Shown: positions 28,113 to 36,838 of the stretch, one piece after another
Numbering within the stretch: the stretch's first letter is position 1
Layout: each line of letters starts with the position of its first letter
Assembly (NCBI RefSeq): GCF_001870905.1
Contig: NZ_LNDC01000137.1
Coordinates: 1-64,000 of the forward strand
DNA length: 64,000 nucleotides
Reading direction: 5' to 3'
Source of the DNA: Geitlerinema sp. PCC 9228
GTDB taxonomy: Bacteria > Cyanobacteriota > Cyanobacteriia > Cyanobacteriales > PCC-9228
Notes under the pieces: generated by a model
Database searches by the model: none
The model's input: only the letters and a program-made list of their open reading frames with translations
Told to the model about the DNA's origin: nothing
Translations under genes and position numbers: made by a program

Positions 28113-28263
28113 GAAGGGGAATATCGTTATGACGATACAGTAGCATTACAGGATTGTTTTGATTCTAGCACGCGATTTTCTAAAATCAATCGATCAAACT
28201 TATATTTTAGTTACCATATTAAAACATTATGCAGTTTTGTTCAACAAAAATTCGATCGAATTG

Positions 28264-28707
28264 CTATCCTGTCTTCTCAGAAGCCAAACCTGGGGCCATG
28301 GCATCGATTTTCCAAACCTTATCGTCTTTGACAAAAGCCAGCTTTACCGGTATTTCTTGACGATCTTTTGTGGTCACCGTAACATCGATGGCATAGCGAT
28401 TTGCCTGACGTTTGGGAACCCCTGGTTTCACTTGCTGAAACTGGTGCAATTTGCGATCGCGAATAAACTGACGAAATGCTGACTTAGATGTACTGGCTTG
28501 AAAATTTTCCGTGGTTTTTTCCTCGTACGTAGCATCAATCCCATCGGTTGCGAGGGAACGGAAAAAAGAAACAATCGCTTGCGGCAATCCTTTCGTAGCC
28601 GCACCCACAACCACAACCAATCCCAGCCACAAAATCAAAACCACGCCAACAATCGCCGCCGCGCCAATACCCACATATTTTAAAATCGGTTGCCAGGAAA
28701 CTTCCAA
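28264..28707 (-). CDS. Membrane-anchored protein with NTF2-like (DUF4864/4878-type) domain
   Basis: A 147-residue protein with one N-terminal membrane helix (about residues 8-38) and a cytoplasmic or lumenal domain of about 100 residues. The segment NRYAIDVTVTTKDRQEIPVKLAFVKDD (written here only as its start NRYAIDVTV and end VWKIDAM) has the beta pattern of NTF2-like folds. The start is taken as TTG at 28707, eight bases after a strong GAGGAGG. The frame opens further up at a TTG without such a site. No function can be given. It lies immediately upstream of the 1048-residue kinase region and downstream of cobQ on the same strand, but the gaps suggest separate units. Confidence 0.7.
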   Translation of the reverse strand: MEVSWQPILKYVGIGAAAIVGVVLILWLGLVVVVGAATKGLPQAIVSFFRSLATDGIDATYEEKTTENFQASTSKSAFRQFIRDRKLHQFQQVKPGVPKRQANRYAIDVTVTTKDRQEIPVKLAFVKDDKVWKIDAMAPGLASEKTG

Positions 28708-28761
28708 CGAACTTACCTCCTCAAACAAGAAGCAAACACCATCCAATATCTTTATATCCTA

Positions 28762-30231
28762 TCAAATCTTACCATCCAGATAGCGATGCACCGGATCTAA
28801 ATCCAAATAGGTTTCCAAGAAATCCGCCATTTTCTGATACAAACGTTCTTGGGATTCCTGCCAAGAAAATTCCGCCGGTTGATATTCAGAAATTCCTGCC
28901 AAATCCGCCAACTCCCGACGTACCGCTGCCGACTCCAGAAACCCATGCAAGTAGGTTCCCCAGACCTTTTGAAAGCGCATTCCCACGGGATGTTGGTCCG
29001 CAGCCACGGTAATGGCCTCCATTGTTTCCTGATTTGGTTCTTCGCCATCCAAGTACGTATTCCCCATGTGAATTTCGTAAGCCATCCACGTATCGGTGCC
29101 ATGGGTCACTCGTACTTGACGCACTTCTTTGGTCGGTGCAAATTGTGTCACCGCCGGCAACAACTGCAACCCCGGTACGTCACCCGCATCCCCTGCCACG
29201 CCTGCTGCATCCACCAGCCGCCGACCCAGCATTTGATAGCCACCGCAGATTCCCACCACCGGAACGCCGCGCTGGCTGGCTTTTTGAATTGCCGCTGCCA
29301 ATCCCGTTTCCTGCAACCACGCCAAATCCCGAAGCGTATTTTTGCTGCCTGGCAAGAAAATGATGCGCGCATCTTCCAGTTCCTGTGGATGTTGCACCCA
29401 GCTAACGCGAACCCCGCGATCGAGCTGCCACGGCTGACTGTCCTGAGAATTAGAAAGATAAGGGAAACGAATCCAAGCCAGTTTGGCACCAGTTCCTTTT
29501 TCTTCTGCTTCCCGACAAAGGCTATCTTCACTTTCCGGTTGTAAATTGTGGCGGTAGGGAAGGACGCCTAAATAGGGAACGTTGCGAATGTGGTGTTGAA
29601 AATAGGATGCAGCATCGGCAAATAAGTTGATATCGCCGCGAAATTTATTGACAATCAGTCCCAATCCTTGGTTTTGGGCAGCTTCTGGCAACAAAGTATA
29701 AGTTCCTACCATTTGCGCAAAAATGCCCCCGCGTTCGATATCCCCCACCAGCAACCAACGACCCCCCAGGTGTAAAATGGGGCGCAAGTTGACAATATCG
29801 CGATGCATGAGGTTTAATTCTACGGGGCTGCCAGCACCTTCCAAGACCAAAACGTCGCAGTTGTCTTGCCACCAATCTAAGGTTTCCCGTACCGTTTCCC
29901 AAATGGTTTCTACATAGCGGTAGTAATCTTTGGCAGCGATGTGTTGTTGGGGATTTCCTAACAAAACGATTTGGGAGGTACTATTTCCCGAAGGTTTTAG
30001 CAAAACGGGATTCATTTGCACGGTGGCTGGCATGCCGCAGGCGGCTGCTTGTACTGCTTGCGCCCGACCAATTTCGCCGCCGGTTAGGGTAACATAGGAA
30101 TTATTGGACATATTTTGGGCTTTGAAGGGGGCAACTTTGACCCCTTGGCGGCGCAACCAAGCACACAAGGCAGTTACCAACCAGCTTTTCCCAGCATTGG
30201 AAGACGTTCCCAGAATAGCGATCGCTTTCAT
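28762..30231 (-). CDS. cobQ: Cobyric acid synthase CobQ
   Basis: Glutamine-dependent amidase that adds four amide groups to adenosylcobyrinic a,c-diamide in cobalamin synthesis. The 489-residue protein has an N-terminal P-loop ATPase domain (ILGTSSNAGKSWL, then FKAQNMSNNSY) and a C-terminal class I glutamine amidotransferase domain with the nucleophile cysteine in VVGICGGYQMLG and the histidine in GTYLHGFLE. ATG at 30231 is the usual start (MKAIAILGT). An upstream extension of the frame runs into the 128-bp duplicated segment and should be ignored. It is the last gene of the minus-strand run cbiB, threonine-phosphate decarboxylase, cobQ. Confidence 0.96.
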   Translation of the reverse strand: MKAIAILGTSSNAGKSWLVTALCAWLRRQGVKVAPFKAQNMSNNSYVTLTGGEIGRAQAVQAAACGMPATVQMNPVLLKPSGNSTSQIVLLGNPQQHIAAKDYYRYVETIWETVRETLDWWQDNCDVLVLEGAGSPVELNLMHRDIVNLRPILHLGGRWLLVGDIERGGIFAQMVGTYTLLPEAAQNQGLGLIVNKFRGDINLFADAASYFQHHIRNVPYLGVLPYRHNLQPESEDSLCREAEEKGTGAKLAWIRFPYLSNSQDSQPWQLDRGVRVSWVQHPQELEDARIIFLPGSKNTLRDLAWLQETGLAAAIQKASQRGVPVVGICGGYQMLGRRLVDAAGVAGDAGDVPGLQLLPAVTQFAPTKEVRQVRVTHGTDTWMAYEIHMGNTYLDGEEPNQETMEAITVAADQHPVGMRFQKVWGTYLHGFLESAAVRRELADLAGISEYQPAEFSWQESQERLYQKMADFLETYLDLDPVHRYLDGKI

Positions 30232-30244
30232 AGCTTTATATTTT

Positions 30245-30500
30245 TTAACATGAGGTTTGTCTGGGGTGGGCAATGCCCACCCTACGGTTTTTCTTGTTTT
30301 GCTATAATTTGTGCCAGCCCAGCTAACAACTGTTGGTTTTCCGATGCCGATCGCACGGCAATGCGAAAATAGTTAACATGAGGTTTGTCTGAGGTGGGCA
30401 TTGCCCACCCTACGGTTTTTCTTGTTTTGCTATAATTTGTGCCAGTCCAGCTAACAACTGTTGGTTTTCCGATGCCGATCGCACGGCAATGCGAAAATAG
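30245..30500. repeat. 128-bp direct tandem duplication of the 3' end of the decarboxylase gene
   Basis: Bases 30245-30372 and 30373-30500 are nearly identical, differing at only a few positions. Each copy contains the palindrome GGTGGGCAnTGCCCACC and the last 27 codons plus stop of the upstream aminotransferase-like gene. The copy nearer cobQ is therefore a detached gene tail sitting in the cobQ leader. Confidence 0.95.
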
Positions 30501-31555
30501 CGATCGCCCAATTCCGCAAAACTGGTACAATCGCGAATTAGGACTTGGCTGGTTTGTAGCAATTGTTTCTGTAACTGGCGCGCCGGCAAATCTGTTTGTA
30601 CCAACAAATAATTGACCGCACTGGGTACTGGCGTTAGCCCCGGGAGTTGCGAGAGTTTGTGGTATAATTTTTCCCGAGCTGCCGGCAACCACTGCCAGGT
30701 TTTTTCGCGAAAGCTACTATCTTGCAAAACTGCTATAGCTGCTGCTGCTGCCAAGGCATTGACCGACCATGGGTCGCGCCAAGTTTGCCAGCGCCGCAAT
30801 CTTTGGGGATGGGCGATCGCATAACCAATCCGCAAGCCCGGTAGACTGTAAAATTTCGTCAGCGATCGCAAGATTACCAAATTGGGATAGTCTGGGGTTA
30901 AATCCAGCAAACTCTGCTGTTGGTCTGGCGGCAAAAAGTCCATAAAAGCTTCATCCACCACCACCAAAGAAAAATTATCCAGCAGCGCCTGCAAATCCCC
31001 TTTGGCAAACAACTTCCCCGTAGGATTGTGGGGATTGTTCAGCAGCAAACCGTTTTGCTGGTTATTGGTGCCAGCAAATTCCAAAAATTCCGCCCAATCG
31101 ATGGTAAACTTATTCCCTGCTACCGTGAGAGGATAGCGAACAATTGGGGCATCAAACGCTTTCAGCGATCGCGCGTAATCGGCAAAAGCCGGCGCAATAA
31201 CATACACAGCATCCAACTGCGCCAGTTCCCGACCGACCCAAGTCAGCAACGCCGCCACCCCATTCCCCGGCAAAATCCAATCCGCCGACAAACCATGCCA
31301 ACTCGCCAACGCCTGGCGCAAAAGCGTATAGTTGGGGTCGGGATAACTGTTGAGACTGGATAAATTATCCTGAATCGCTGAAATAGCCGAATCCGGCGGA
31401 CCCCAGGGATTGATACTCGCCGAAAAATCCAAAATGCGATCGCGGCTGCAACCAGCCACCTGCGCCGCCCAAACCAAATTGCCCCCGTGAGTCGGTCGCT
31501 GGTCTTGTTGGGGATTTACGTCGCCAGAATCAAGAAAATTGCTGCTGCCAGCCAT
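30410..31555 (-). CDS. Threonine-phosphate decarboxylase (CobD/CobC-type PLP enzyme)
   Basis: A PLP-dependent fold type I enzyme predicted to turn L-threonine O-3-phosphate into (R)-1-aminopropan-2-ol O-phosphate, the linker of the cobalamin nucleotide loop. The family signs are DFSASINPWGPP near the N-terminus, LLNNPHNPTGK, VVVDEAFMDF and the PLP-lysine region ILRSLTKFYSLPGLRIGYA, ending with FRIAVRS. These motifs also occur in histidinol-phosphate aminotransferases. The N-terminus and placement between cbiB and cobQ favour cobalamin synthesis. ATG at 31555 follows a GGAG, while ATG at 31570 is five codons upstream. The gene start overlaps the cbiB end by 40 bases. Names differ between organisms (CobC in Pseudomonas, CobD in Salmonella). 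Confidence 0.9.
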   Translation of the reverse strand: MAGSSNFLDSGDVNPQQDQRPTHGGNLVWAAQVAGCSRDRILDFSASINPWGPPDSAISAIQDNLSSLNSYPDPNYTLLRQALASWHGLSADWILPGNGVAALLTWVGRELAQLDAVYVIAPAFADYARSLKAFDAPIVRYPLTVAGNKFTIDWAEFLEFAGTNNQQNGLLLNNPHNPTGKLFAKGDLQALLDNFSLVVVDEAFMDFLPPDQQQSLLDLTPDYPNLVILRSLTKFYSLPGLRIGYAIAHPQRLRRWQTWRDPWSVNALAAAAAIAVLQDSSFREKTWQWLPAAREKLYHKLSQLPGLTPVPSAVNYLLVQTDLPARQLQKQLLQTSQVLIRDCTSFAELGDRYFRIAVRSASENQQLLAGLAQIIAKQEKP

Positions 31556-32511
31556 AGCAAAAAACTCCATCGCATCAGCCGAATCGCCGCATACACTTTT
31601 TCATCCGTAATGGGGTCGATGGGTGGTCCCACCCGGGGTTTTTCCTTCACAACACCGCCGTAGGTATTGATGCCCCCCAACTGTACGTCCAAAATCGTGG
31701 CGTAGGCGCACTCACTCCAACCAGAATTGGGGCTGGGGTCGAGATGCCCTTCCTTCTGACAAGCCAGCCAAACCCGAACCGGCGACCTTGCCAGCAATCC
31801 CAACGTCACCACCGTCAGGCGACAGGGAAGCCACGTCAAAACATCATCCAACCGGGCACCACACCAACCCAATTCTCGCACGGGCGGCTTTTTGTAGCCT
31901 ATCATAGAGTCCAAGGTACTGGCCGCTTTGAACCCCAGCGCCAAGGCAACCCCGCCAAAGGGAAACAGCAACGACCCCACCGCCGCATAAAAAAGCGGAG
32001 AGGTAACCGCATCCACTGTATTTTCCGCCACCGTTTCCAAAACAGCGCGATAAATTTCCGGTTCCGATAAATTTTCCGTATCCCTGCCTACGTAAATGCC
32101 TAAATGCGATCGCGCAGTGGCGAAATCCCCCGCCAAAAGCGGCTGCAAAACTTCTTCAGCAGCGCGGCGCAAGCTATGGGTGGCGAAACAACTTGCCAGG
32201 AGAATGCTTTCAATAGCCATTCCCAATAACGGATGGTAGGCATGGCTAACAGCAACCAAAGACCAACCCACCCAGGCGCTACCCACCACCAAGGCTACAG
32301 TCAGAAAAACACCGCTGCTGTATAAAAAGATAGCCGAGGTAAGTTTCTGGGGGGGTTCTCGATTCGCCACGACCAACTGTTGGTAGCGGGAGATAACCCA
32401 ACCCATCATTTGTACGGGATGGGGAATGCGCCACCAGGGGTCGCCGATGAGAAAATCGATAAACGCTGCCAGTAACAAAACGATAATAGCGCGATCGCCA
32501 CTCAATTCCAC
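31516..32511 (-). CDS. cbiB: Adenosylcobinamide-phosphate synthase CbiB/CobD
   Basis: Integral membrane enzyme that joins adenosylcobyric acid to aminopropanol phosphate. The 331-residue protein has about five hydrophobic segments and the family motifs FLIGDPWWRIPHPVQMMG, VAENTVDAVTSPLFYA, KAASTLDSMIGYK and PSPNSGWSECAYA. It starts with GTG at 32511. It overlaps the decarboxylase gene, so the two are translationally coupled, and their products act in adjacent steps. Confidence 0.95.
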   Translation of the reverse strand: MELSGDRAIIVLLLAAFIDFLIGDPWWRIPHPVQMMGWVISRYQQLVVANREPPQKLTSAIFLYSSGVFLTVALVVGSAWVGWSLVAVSHAYHPLLGMAIESILLASCFATHSLRRAAEEVLQPLLAGDFATARSHLGIYVGRDTENLSEPEIYRAVLETVAENTVDAVTSPLFYAAVGSLLFPFGGVALALGFKAASTLDSMIGYKKPPVRELGWCGARLDDVLTWLPCRLTVVTLGLLARSPVRVWLACQKEGHLDPSPNSGWSECAYATILDVQLGGINTYGGVVKEKPRVGPPIDPITDEKVYAAIRLMRWSFLLWLAAAIFLILAT

Positions 32512-32604
32512 AAAGGTTCTCTAAGCTTATAACGACAAAAACGTATTATAATGAACAATCGCTGTTGCTTCACCCGGAATATCCCCCAGCTTCTCAATTG
32601 TCTT

Positions 32605-32692
32605 TCTCCCCCTCTCCCCCCTCCTCCCACTCCTCCCCCTCCTCCCCCTCCTCCCACTCCTCCCACTCCTCCCACTCCTCCCCCTCCCACAT
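32605..32692 (+). repeat. Polypyrimidine 9-bp minisatellite in the cbiB-cobN divergent promoter region
   Basis: Units of CCTCCCACT and CCTCCCCCT fill most of the 223 bases between the divergent cbiB and cobN genes. The reverse complement of the same unit lies inside MITE-like elements at 36638-36662 and 53855-53901. No cobalamin riboswitch consensus was found beside it. Confidence 0.9.
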
Positions 32693-32734
32693 ATAGTAGT
32701 TTTTACCTGTCGGATTTGGTCCCATCTACAATCT

Positions 32735-35700
32735 ATGCATCGAATAGCCACTATCCCCGGCGGTTGGAATCCCGATTCTGAAGGTGTGGTGTTTGTCGAA
32801 CAAACGCCAGCGCCGATTGTATTTCTAACAGCGGCGGATACCGACATTCAAACCCTGTCGGCGGCAATCAACCAGCTACCGGAAGATTTCCCAGAAATTC
32901 GCGCCACCAATTTATTGCAGTTGCAGCAACAGCTAACCATCGATACCTACGCCGAAGATGTGTTACAACATGCCCAAGTTATAGTCGTTCGTTTGCTGGG
33001 AGGTCGTTCCTACTGGGATTACGGCATGGAAGTGGTGGAAGCCACCGTGGAGGAAACCGGCGCGACGCTAATTGTGTTTCCCGGCGACGATGGGTTCGAT
33101 CCCACTTTAATTAGCCATTCCACAGTTTCGGTGAAAACAGCCAATACCATCTGGCGGTATTTTCAAGAAGGTGGCATAGAGAATTTTGTCTGTGGCTTGC
33201 AGTTGGTGGCGGATGCTACTTGGGGAACTCATTACCAACCCCCAGCGCCACAACCAGTTCCCCAGGTGGGATGCTACCATGGGGCGACAGTTCCCGAACA
33301 ACCCGTTGCCACTGCGGGAATCTTATTCTATCGGGCGCATTATTTATCTGGAAATACGGCGGTTATTGATGCTTTGTCGCAGGCGCTGGCGGAACGCAAT
33401 TTACACCCAGTACCGATTTTTGTGTCTTCGTTGCGCGATCGCGAAGTACGGGATGCGGTAACAGAAATCGCCTCGGACGTATCTATTATACTCAACACCA
33501 CCGGTTTTTCCGTTGCCAAACTCGATGCCGCTACCCCCGATTTGCAATTTTGGCAAAACCTCGACGTACCAGTATTGCAAACTATTCTCAGCGGCGGTAC
33601 CAAAGAACAGTGGGAAAATCAATTTCAAGGATTATCGCCTAAGGATATGGCAATGAATGTGGCGCTGCCGGAAATCGACGGGCGCATCACATCGCGGGCA
33701 ATATCATTTAAAAATTCTACCGCCACCGACGATCGCTTGCAAACCCAAGTGGTGGTTTACGAACCCATGCCAGACCGGGTAGCCTTTGTTGCCGATTTGG
33801 CTGCTAACTGGTGTCGGCTGCAAAAGACACCGCCGCCACAACGAAAAATTGCCCTAATTTTAGCCAACTATCCCAATCGCGATGGTCGTTTGGCGAATGG
33901 TGTGGGGTTGGATACGCCGGCGAGTTGCGTGGAAATCCTGCAAGCGTTGCAGCAAGCTGGCTACCATGTGGAAAATTTGCCTCCGGATTCGCAAACGTTG
34001 ATGGAATGGCTGACGGCGGGAAGAACCAACGACCCGGAAGGCTTTGAAATGCGGGCGATTGCCCAGGATTTATCGGCGCAGGAATATCGTCATTGCTGGC
34101 AAAATTTGCCGGAGGAAGTGCAAAAGGGGATTGCCAATCGTTGGGGATTGCCGCCGGATAATTCTTTACCGATTCCGGGGATTCAGTTGGGCAATATTTT
34201 CATCGGCATTCAACCTTCCCGGGGATACGACAATGACCCGGCGTTAAGCTACCACGCGCCGGATTTGGAACCGACGCATCACTATTTGGCGTTTTATCAC
34301 TGGCTGCAACGTCACTTTGAAGCGCAAGCTATCGTTCACGTGGGCAAACACGGCAATTTGGAATGGCTGCCGGGCAAAAGTGTGGCGCTGTCGAAAAGTT
34401 GCTATCCGGAAGTGGCGTTGGGGGCGATTCCTCATTTTTATCCGTTTATTGTGAACGACCCGGGGGAAGGTTCTCAGGCAAAACGCCGTTCCCAAGCGGT
34501 GATTTTAGACCATCTAACGCCGCCGATGACCCGGGCGCAGCTTTACAGTTCGTTGCAGGCTTTGGAAAATTTGGTGGATGAGTACTACCAGGCGGAGGGG
34601 TTGGATCCGTCGCGGTTGCCGGTGATTCGCGATCGCATTACCAGTACCATTCAAGAGGCGAATTTAGATAAGGATTTGAATTTAACCGGAGATTTTCCGG
34701 AGTATCTGACGCAAATTGATGCTTATCTGTGCGATTTGAAGGAGGCGCAGATTCGCGATGGTTTGCATATTTTTGGCAAAGCGCCCCAAGGTCGGCAACT
34801 GCGGGATTTAATTGTAGCGATCGCGCGTTATCCTGGTGGTGGTTTGGGAATTATTGATGCGATCGCGCAAGATTGGGGAATTGAAGCCGAGGGCAGGAAC
34901 AATCTGGAACGGCTAGAAGCAGAAGCTGCCCGTTTGGTGGATGCGGTTATCGCCGGCAAAGATTGGCAAAGCCAGGTTGCCACCGAAGCCAGCCAGCAAG
35001 TATTGCAGTGGATTGCAACCACCATTCTCCCCCATTTGCAACAAACTTCCCAAGAAATTGCGAATTTATTGCAAGGACTTGCCGGGCGTTACGTTCCCTC
35101 TGGGGTAGCCGGCGCGCCCACACGGGGCAGACCAGAAGTATTGCCCACAGGTCGCAATTTTTACTCGGTAGACATTCGCGCCATCCCCACCGAAAGCGCC
35201 TGGGAAGTAGGCAGCAAAGCAGCAGAAACCCTCATCGAACGCTACACTCAAGAAAACGGCGAGTACCCGCAAACCTTGGGATTGTCGGTATGGGGAACTT
35301 CCACCATGCGAACCGGCGGCGACGATATTGCCGAAGCGCTGGCATTGCTGGGGGTGCGACCAGTGTGGGAAGGCGTTTCCCGGCGGGTGGTAGATTGGGA
35401 AATTTTGCCGGTATCGATATTGGGTCGCCCGCGTGTCGATGTGACGCTGCGGGTTTCCGGCTTTTTCCGGGATGCCTTTCCCAATTTAATCGATTTGTTC
35501 GACCGCGCCGCCCAAGCAGTGGCAGCGTTGCCGGAGTCTGCAGAGGAAAATCCCCTAGCCGCGCAAGTGAGTTCCGAAAGCCAAACCTGGCAGCAAATGG
35601 GGTTTCCAGAAGACCAAGCCCGCCGCCGCGCCAGCTATCGGGTGTTTGGATCGAAGCCAGGGGCGTATGGCGCTGGTTTGCAGGGGTTGATTGAGGGGCA

Positions 35701-36388
35701 AAATTGGGAGACGGATGAGGATTTGGCGCGGGCATACGTCAATTGGAGTTGTTATGCGTATGCGGGGAATAATGATGGTACGGCAGTTGCCCATGCATCC
35801 CCGGAAGCATTTGAGAATCGTTTGCAACAAATGCAGGTAATTTTGCACAATCAAGACAATCGGGAACACGATTTGTTGGATTCGGATGATTACTATCAGT
35901 TTCAGGGGGGGATGACGGTGGCGGCGCGAAGCCTCCAAGGGCACAATCCCCAAACCTATTTCGGCGACAATTCCCGCCCGGATACGCCGAGGGTACGGAG
36001 TTTGCGGGAACAGTTGCATTTTGTCTATCGTTCCCGGGTGGTGAATCCCAAGTGGTTGCAAGGGGTGATGCGGCACGGGTATAAGGGGGCTTTTGAGATG
36101 TCGGCGACGGTGGATTATTTGTTTGCCTACGATGCTACGACGCAATGTGCGGAAGATTTTATGTATGAGGGGGTTGCCCAGGCGTATGTTTTGGACGAAC
36201 AGGTGCAAAATTTTGTCAAGAAGCACAATCCTTGGGCGTTGCGGGATATGGCGGAACGGTTGTTGGAGGCGAATCAACGGCAAATGTGGTCTACGGCACC
36301 TCCGGATATGTTAGAACAGTTACGTGCGATCGCGCTGGATGCGGAGGCTTCTGTGGAAGGGAAGTTAAGGTCTTCTGATGGTGAATAA
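32735..36388 (+). CDS. cobN: Cobaltochelatase subunit CobN
   Basis: Large subunit of the aerobic-type cobaltochelatase, which inserts Co2+ into hydrogenobyrinate a,c-diamide with ATP. At 1217 residues it is full length. The family segments VVRLLGGRSYWDYG near residue 85, FQPSRGYDNDP-like text (reading IQPSRGYDNDPALSY), HVGKHGNLEWLPGK around 535, and LSVWGTSTMRTGGDD around 850 are present. These separate CobN from the related ChlH. It is divergent from cbiB across the polypyrimidine repeat. No cobS or cobT gene is near. In cyanobacteria the ChlI/ChlD AAA+ subunits are thought to serve instead. Confidence 0.96.
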   Translation: MHRIATIPGGWNPDSEGVVFVEQTPAPIVFLTAADTDIQTLSAAINQLPEDFPEIRATNLLQLQQQLTIDTYAEDVLQHAQVIVVRLLGGRSYWDYGMEVVEATVEETGATLIVFPGDDGFDPTLISHSTVSVKTANTIWRYFQEGGIENFVCGLQLVADATWGTHYQPPAPQPVPQVGCYHGATVPEQPVATAGILFYRAHYLSGNTAVIDALSQALAERNLHPVPIFVSSLRDREVRDAVTEIASDVSIILNTTGFSVAKLDAATPDLQFWQNLDVPVLQTILSGGTKEQWENQFQGLSPKDMAMNVALPEIDGRITSRAISFKNSTATDDRLQTQVVVYEPMPDRVAFVADLAANWCRLQKTPPPQRKIALILANYPNRDGRLANGVGLDTPASCVEILQALQQAGYHVENLPPDSQTLMEWLTAGRTNDPEGFEMRAIAQDLSAQEYRHCWQNLPEEVQKGIANRWGLPPDNSLPIPGIQLGNIFIGIQPSRGYDNDPALSYHAPDLEPTHHYLAFYHWLQRHFEAQAIVHVGKHGNLEWLPGKSVALSKSCYPEVALGAIPHFYPFIVNDPGEGSQAKRRSQAVILDHLTPPMTRAQLYSSLQALENLVDEYYQAEGLDPSRLPVIRDRITSTIQEANLDKDLNLTGDFPEYLTQIDAYLCDLKEAQIRDGLHIFGKAPQGRQLRDLIVAIARYPGGGLGIIDAIAQDWGIEAEGRNNLERLEAEAARLVDAVIAGKDWQSQVATEASQQVLQWIATTILPHLQQTSQEIANLLQGLAGRYVPSGVAGAPTRGRPEVLPTGRNFYSVDIRAIPTESAWEVGSKAAETLIERYTQENGEYPQTLGLSVWGTSTMRTGGDDIAEALALLGVRPVWEGVSRRVVDWEILPVSILGRPRVDVTLRVSGFFRDAFPNLIDLFDRAAQAVAALPESAEENPLAAQVSSESQTWQQMGFPEDQARRRASYRVFGSKPGAYGAGLQGLIEGQNWETDEDLARAYVNWSCYAYAGNNDGTAVAHASPEAFENRLQQMQVILHNQDNREHDLLDSDDYYQFQGGMTVAARSLQGHNPQTYFGDNSRPDTPRVRSLREQLHFVYRSRVVNPKWLQGVMRHGYKGAFEMSATVDYLFAYDATTQCAEDFMYEGVAQAYVLDEQVQNFVKKHNPWALRDMAERLLEANQRQMWSTAPPDMLEQLRAIALDAEASVEGKLRSSDGE

Positions 36389-36399
36389 GATTCTATCTA

Positions 36400-36838
36400 C
36401 TAACGTGTAGGTTTTGATTTGTAGCTTGGTTTATTTGGTTCATCATCAAAAATTGCACCTCGGCTTATCAAATCGCGTTTTTCATTGAATGATATTCCAG
36501 GATTCTCTCCAAAATGAGCATTTTCTACATTAGCATCGCTCAGGTCGGTACCTTTTAAATCAGTTTCACTTAAGTCAGATTCAGCAAAATCCTGTTTGAT
36601 ACCAAATCCGATGTGCACAGACCACGTTTGAGATAGAGGAGGGGGAGGAGCGGGAGGAGGGAAAAAAACCACAAGAAGTTTTCGACTTAGCCTGGGGAAT
36701 TTTTCGGGTCTTCGCAGTGCGGATTTCGTATGAGGCTAATCCTGCTATTTGAGCTAACTCGGCAAAATTCTCTGTTTCTGCCCCAGCTACTTGTTGGATG
36801 GCATCCTGTAGTTCTTGAGGCGACATTTCTTCACTCAT
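36400..36838 (-). pseudogene. Pentapeptide-repeat protein gene split by a 133-bp MITE-like insertion
   Basis: Two frames belong together. The first (from ATG 36838) starts MSEEMSPQELQDAIQQVAG and reaches LAQIAGLA. The second, on the far side of the element at 36599-36731, begins KQDFAESDLSETDLKG and contains about five pentapeptide units (xDLxx). Removing exactly bases 36599-36731 joins them in frame as GLASKQDFAESDL and gives a 101-residue protein. The start overlaps the stop of the CxxC gene upstream (ATGAGTGA), so the intact gene was translationally coupled to it. The insertion frames add Pro/Ser-rich nonsense from the polypurine core. It is unlikely to make its native product now. Confidence 0.8.
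36599..36731. mobile_element. MITE-like element, family A (133 bp), inside the pentapeptide gene
   Basis: Terminal inverted repeats ATACCAAATCCG (36599-36610) and CGGATTTCGTAT (36720-36731) bound the element, with a (GGAGGAGNG)n polypurine core. No coding capacity. Excision restores the host frame, which fixes its borders. No obvious target duplication is visible. Confidence 0.85.

Noticed and set aside
30282-30692. Minus-strand frame across the duplicated decarboxylase tail
   Set aside because: Created by the 128-bp duplication joined to an out-of-frame part of the gene.
32512-32734. Cobalamin riboswitch before cobN or cbiB
   Set aside because: Looked for the conserved B12-box style sequences and found only the repeat array.
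32502-32847. Proline-rich and glycine-rich frames over the polypyrimidine array
   Set aside because: Products of simple repeat DNA between two real divergent genes.
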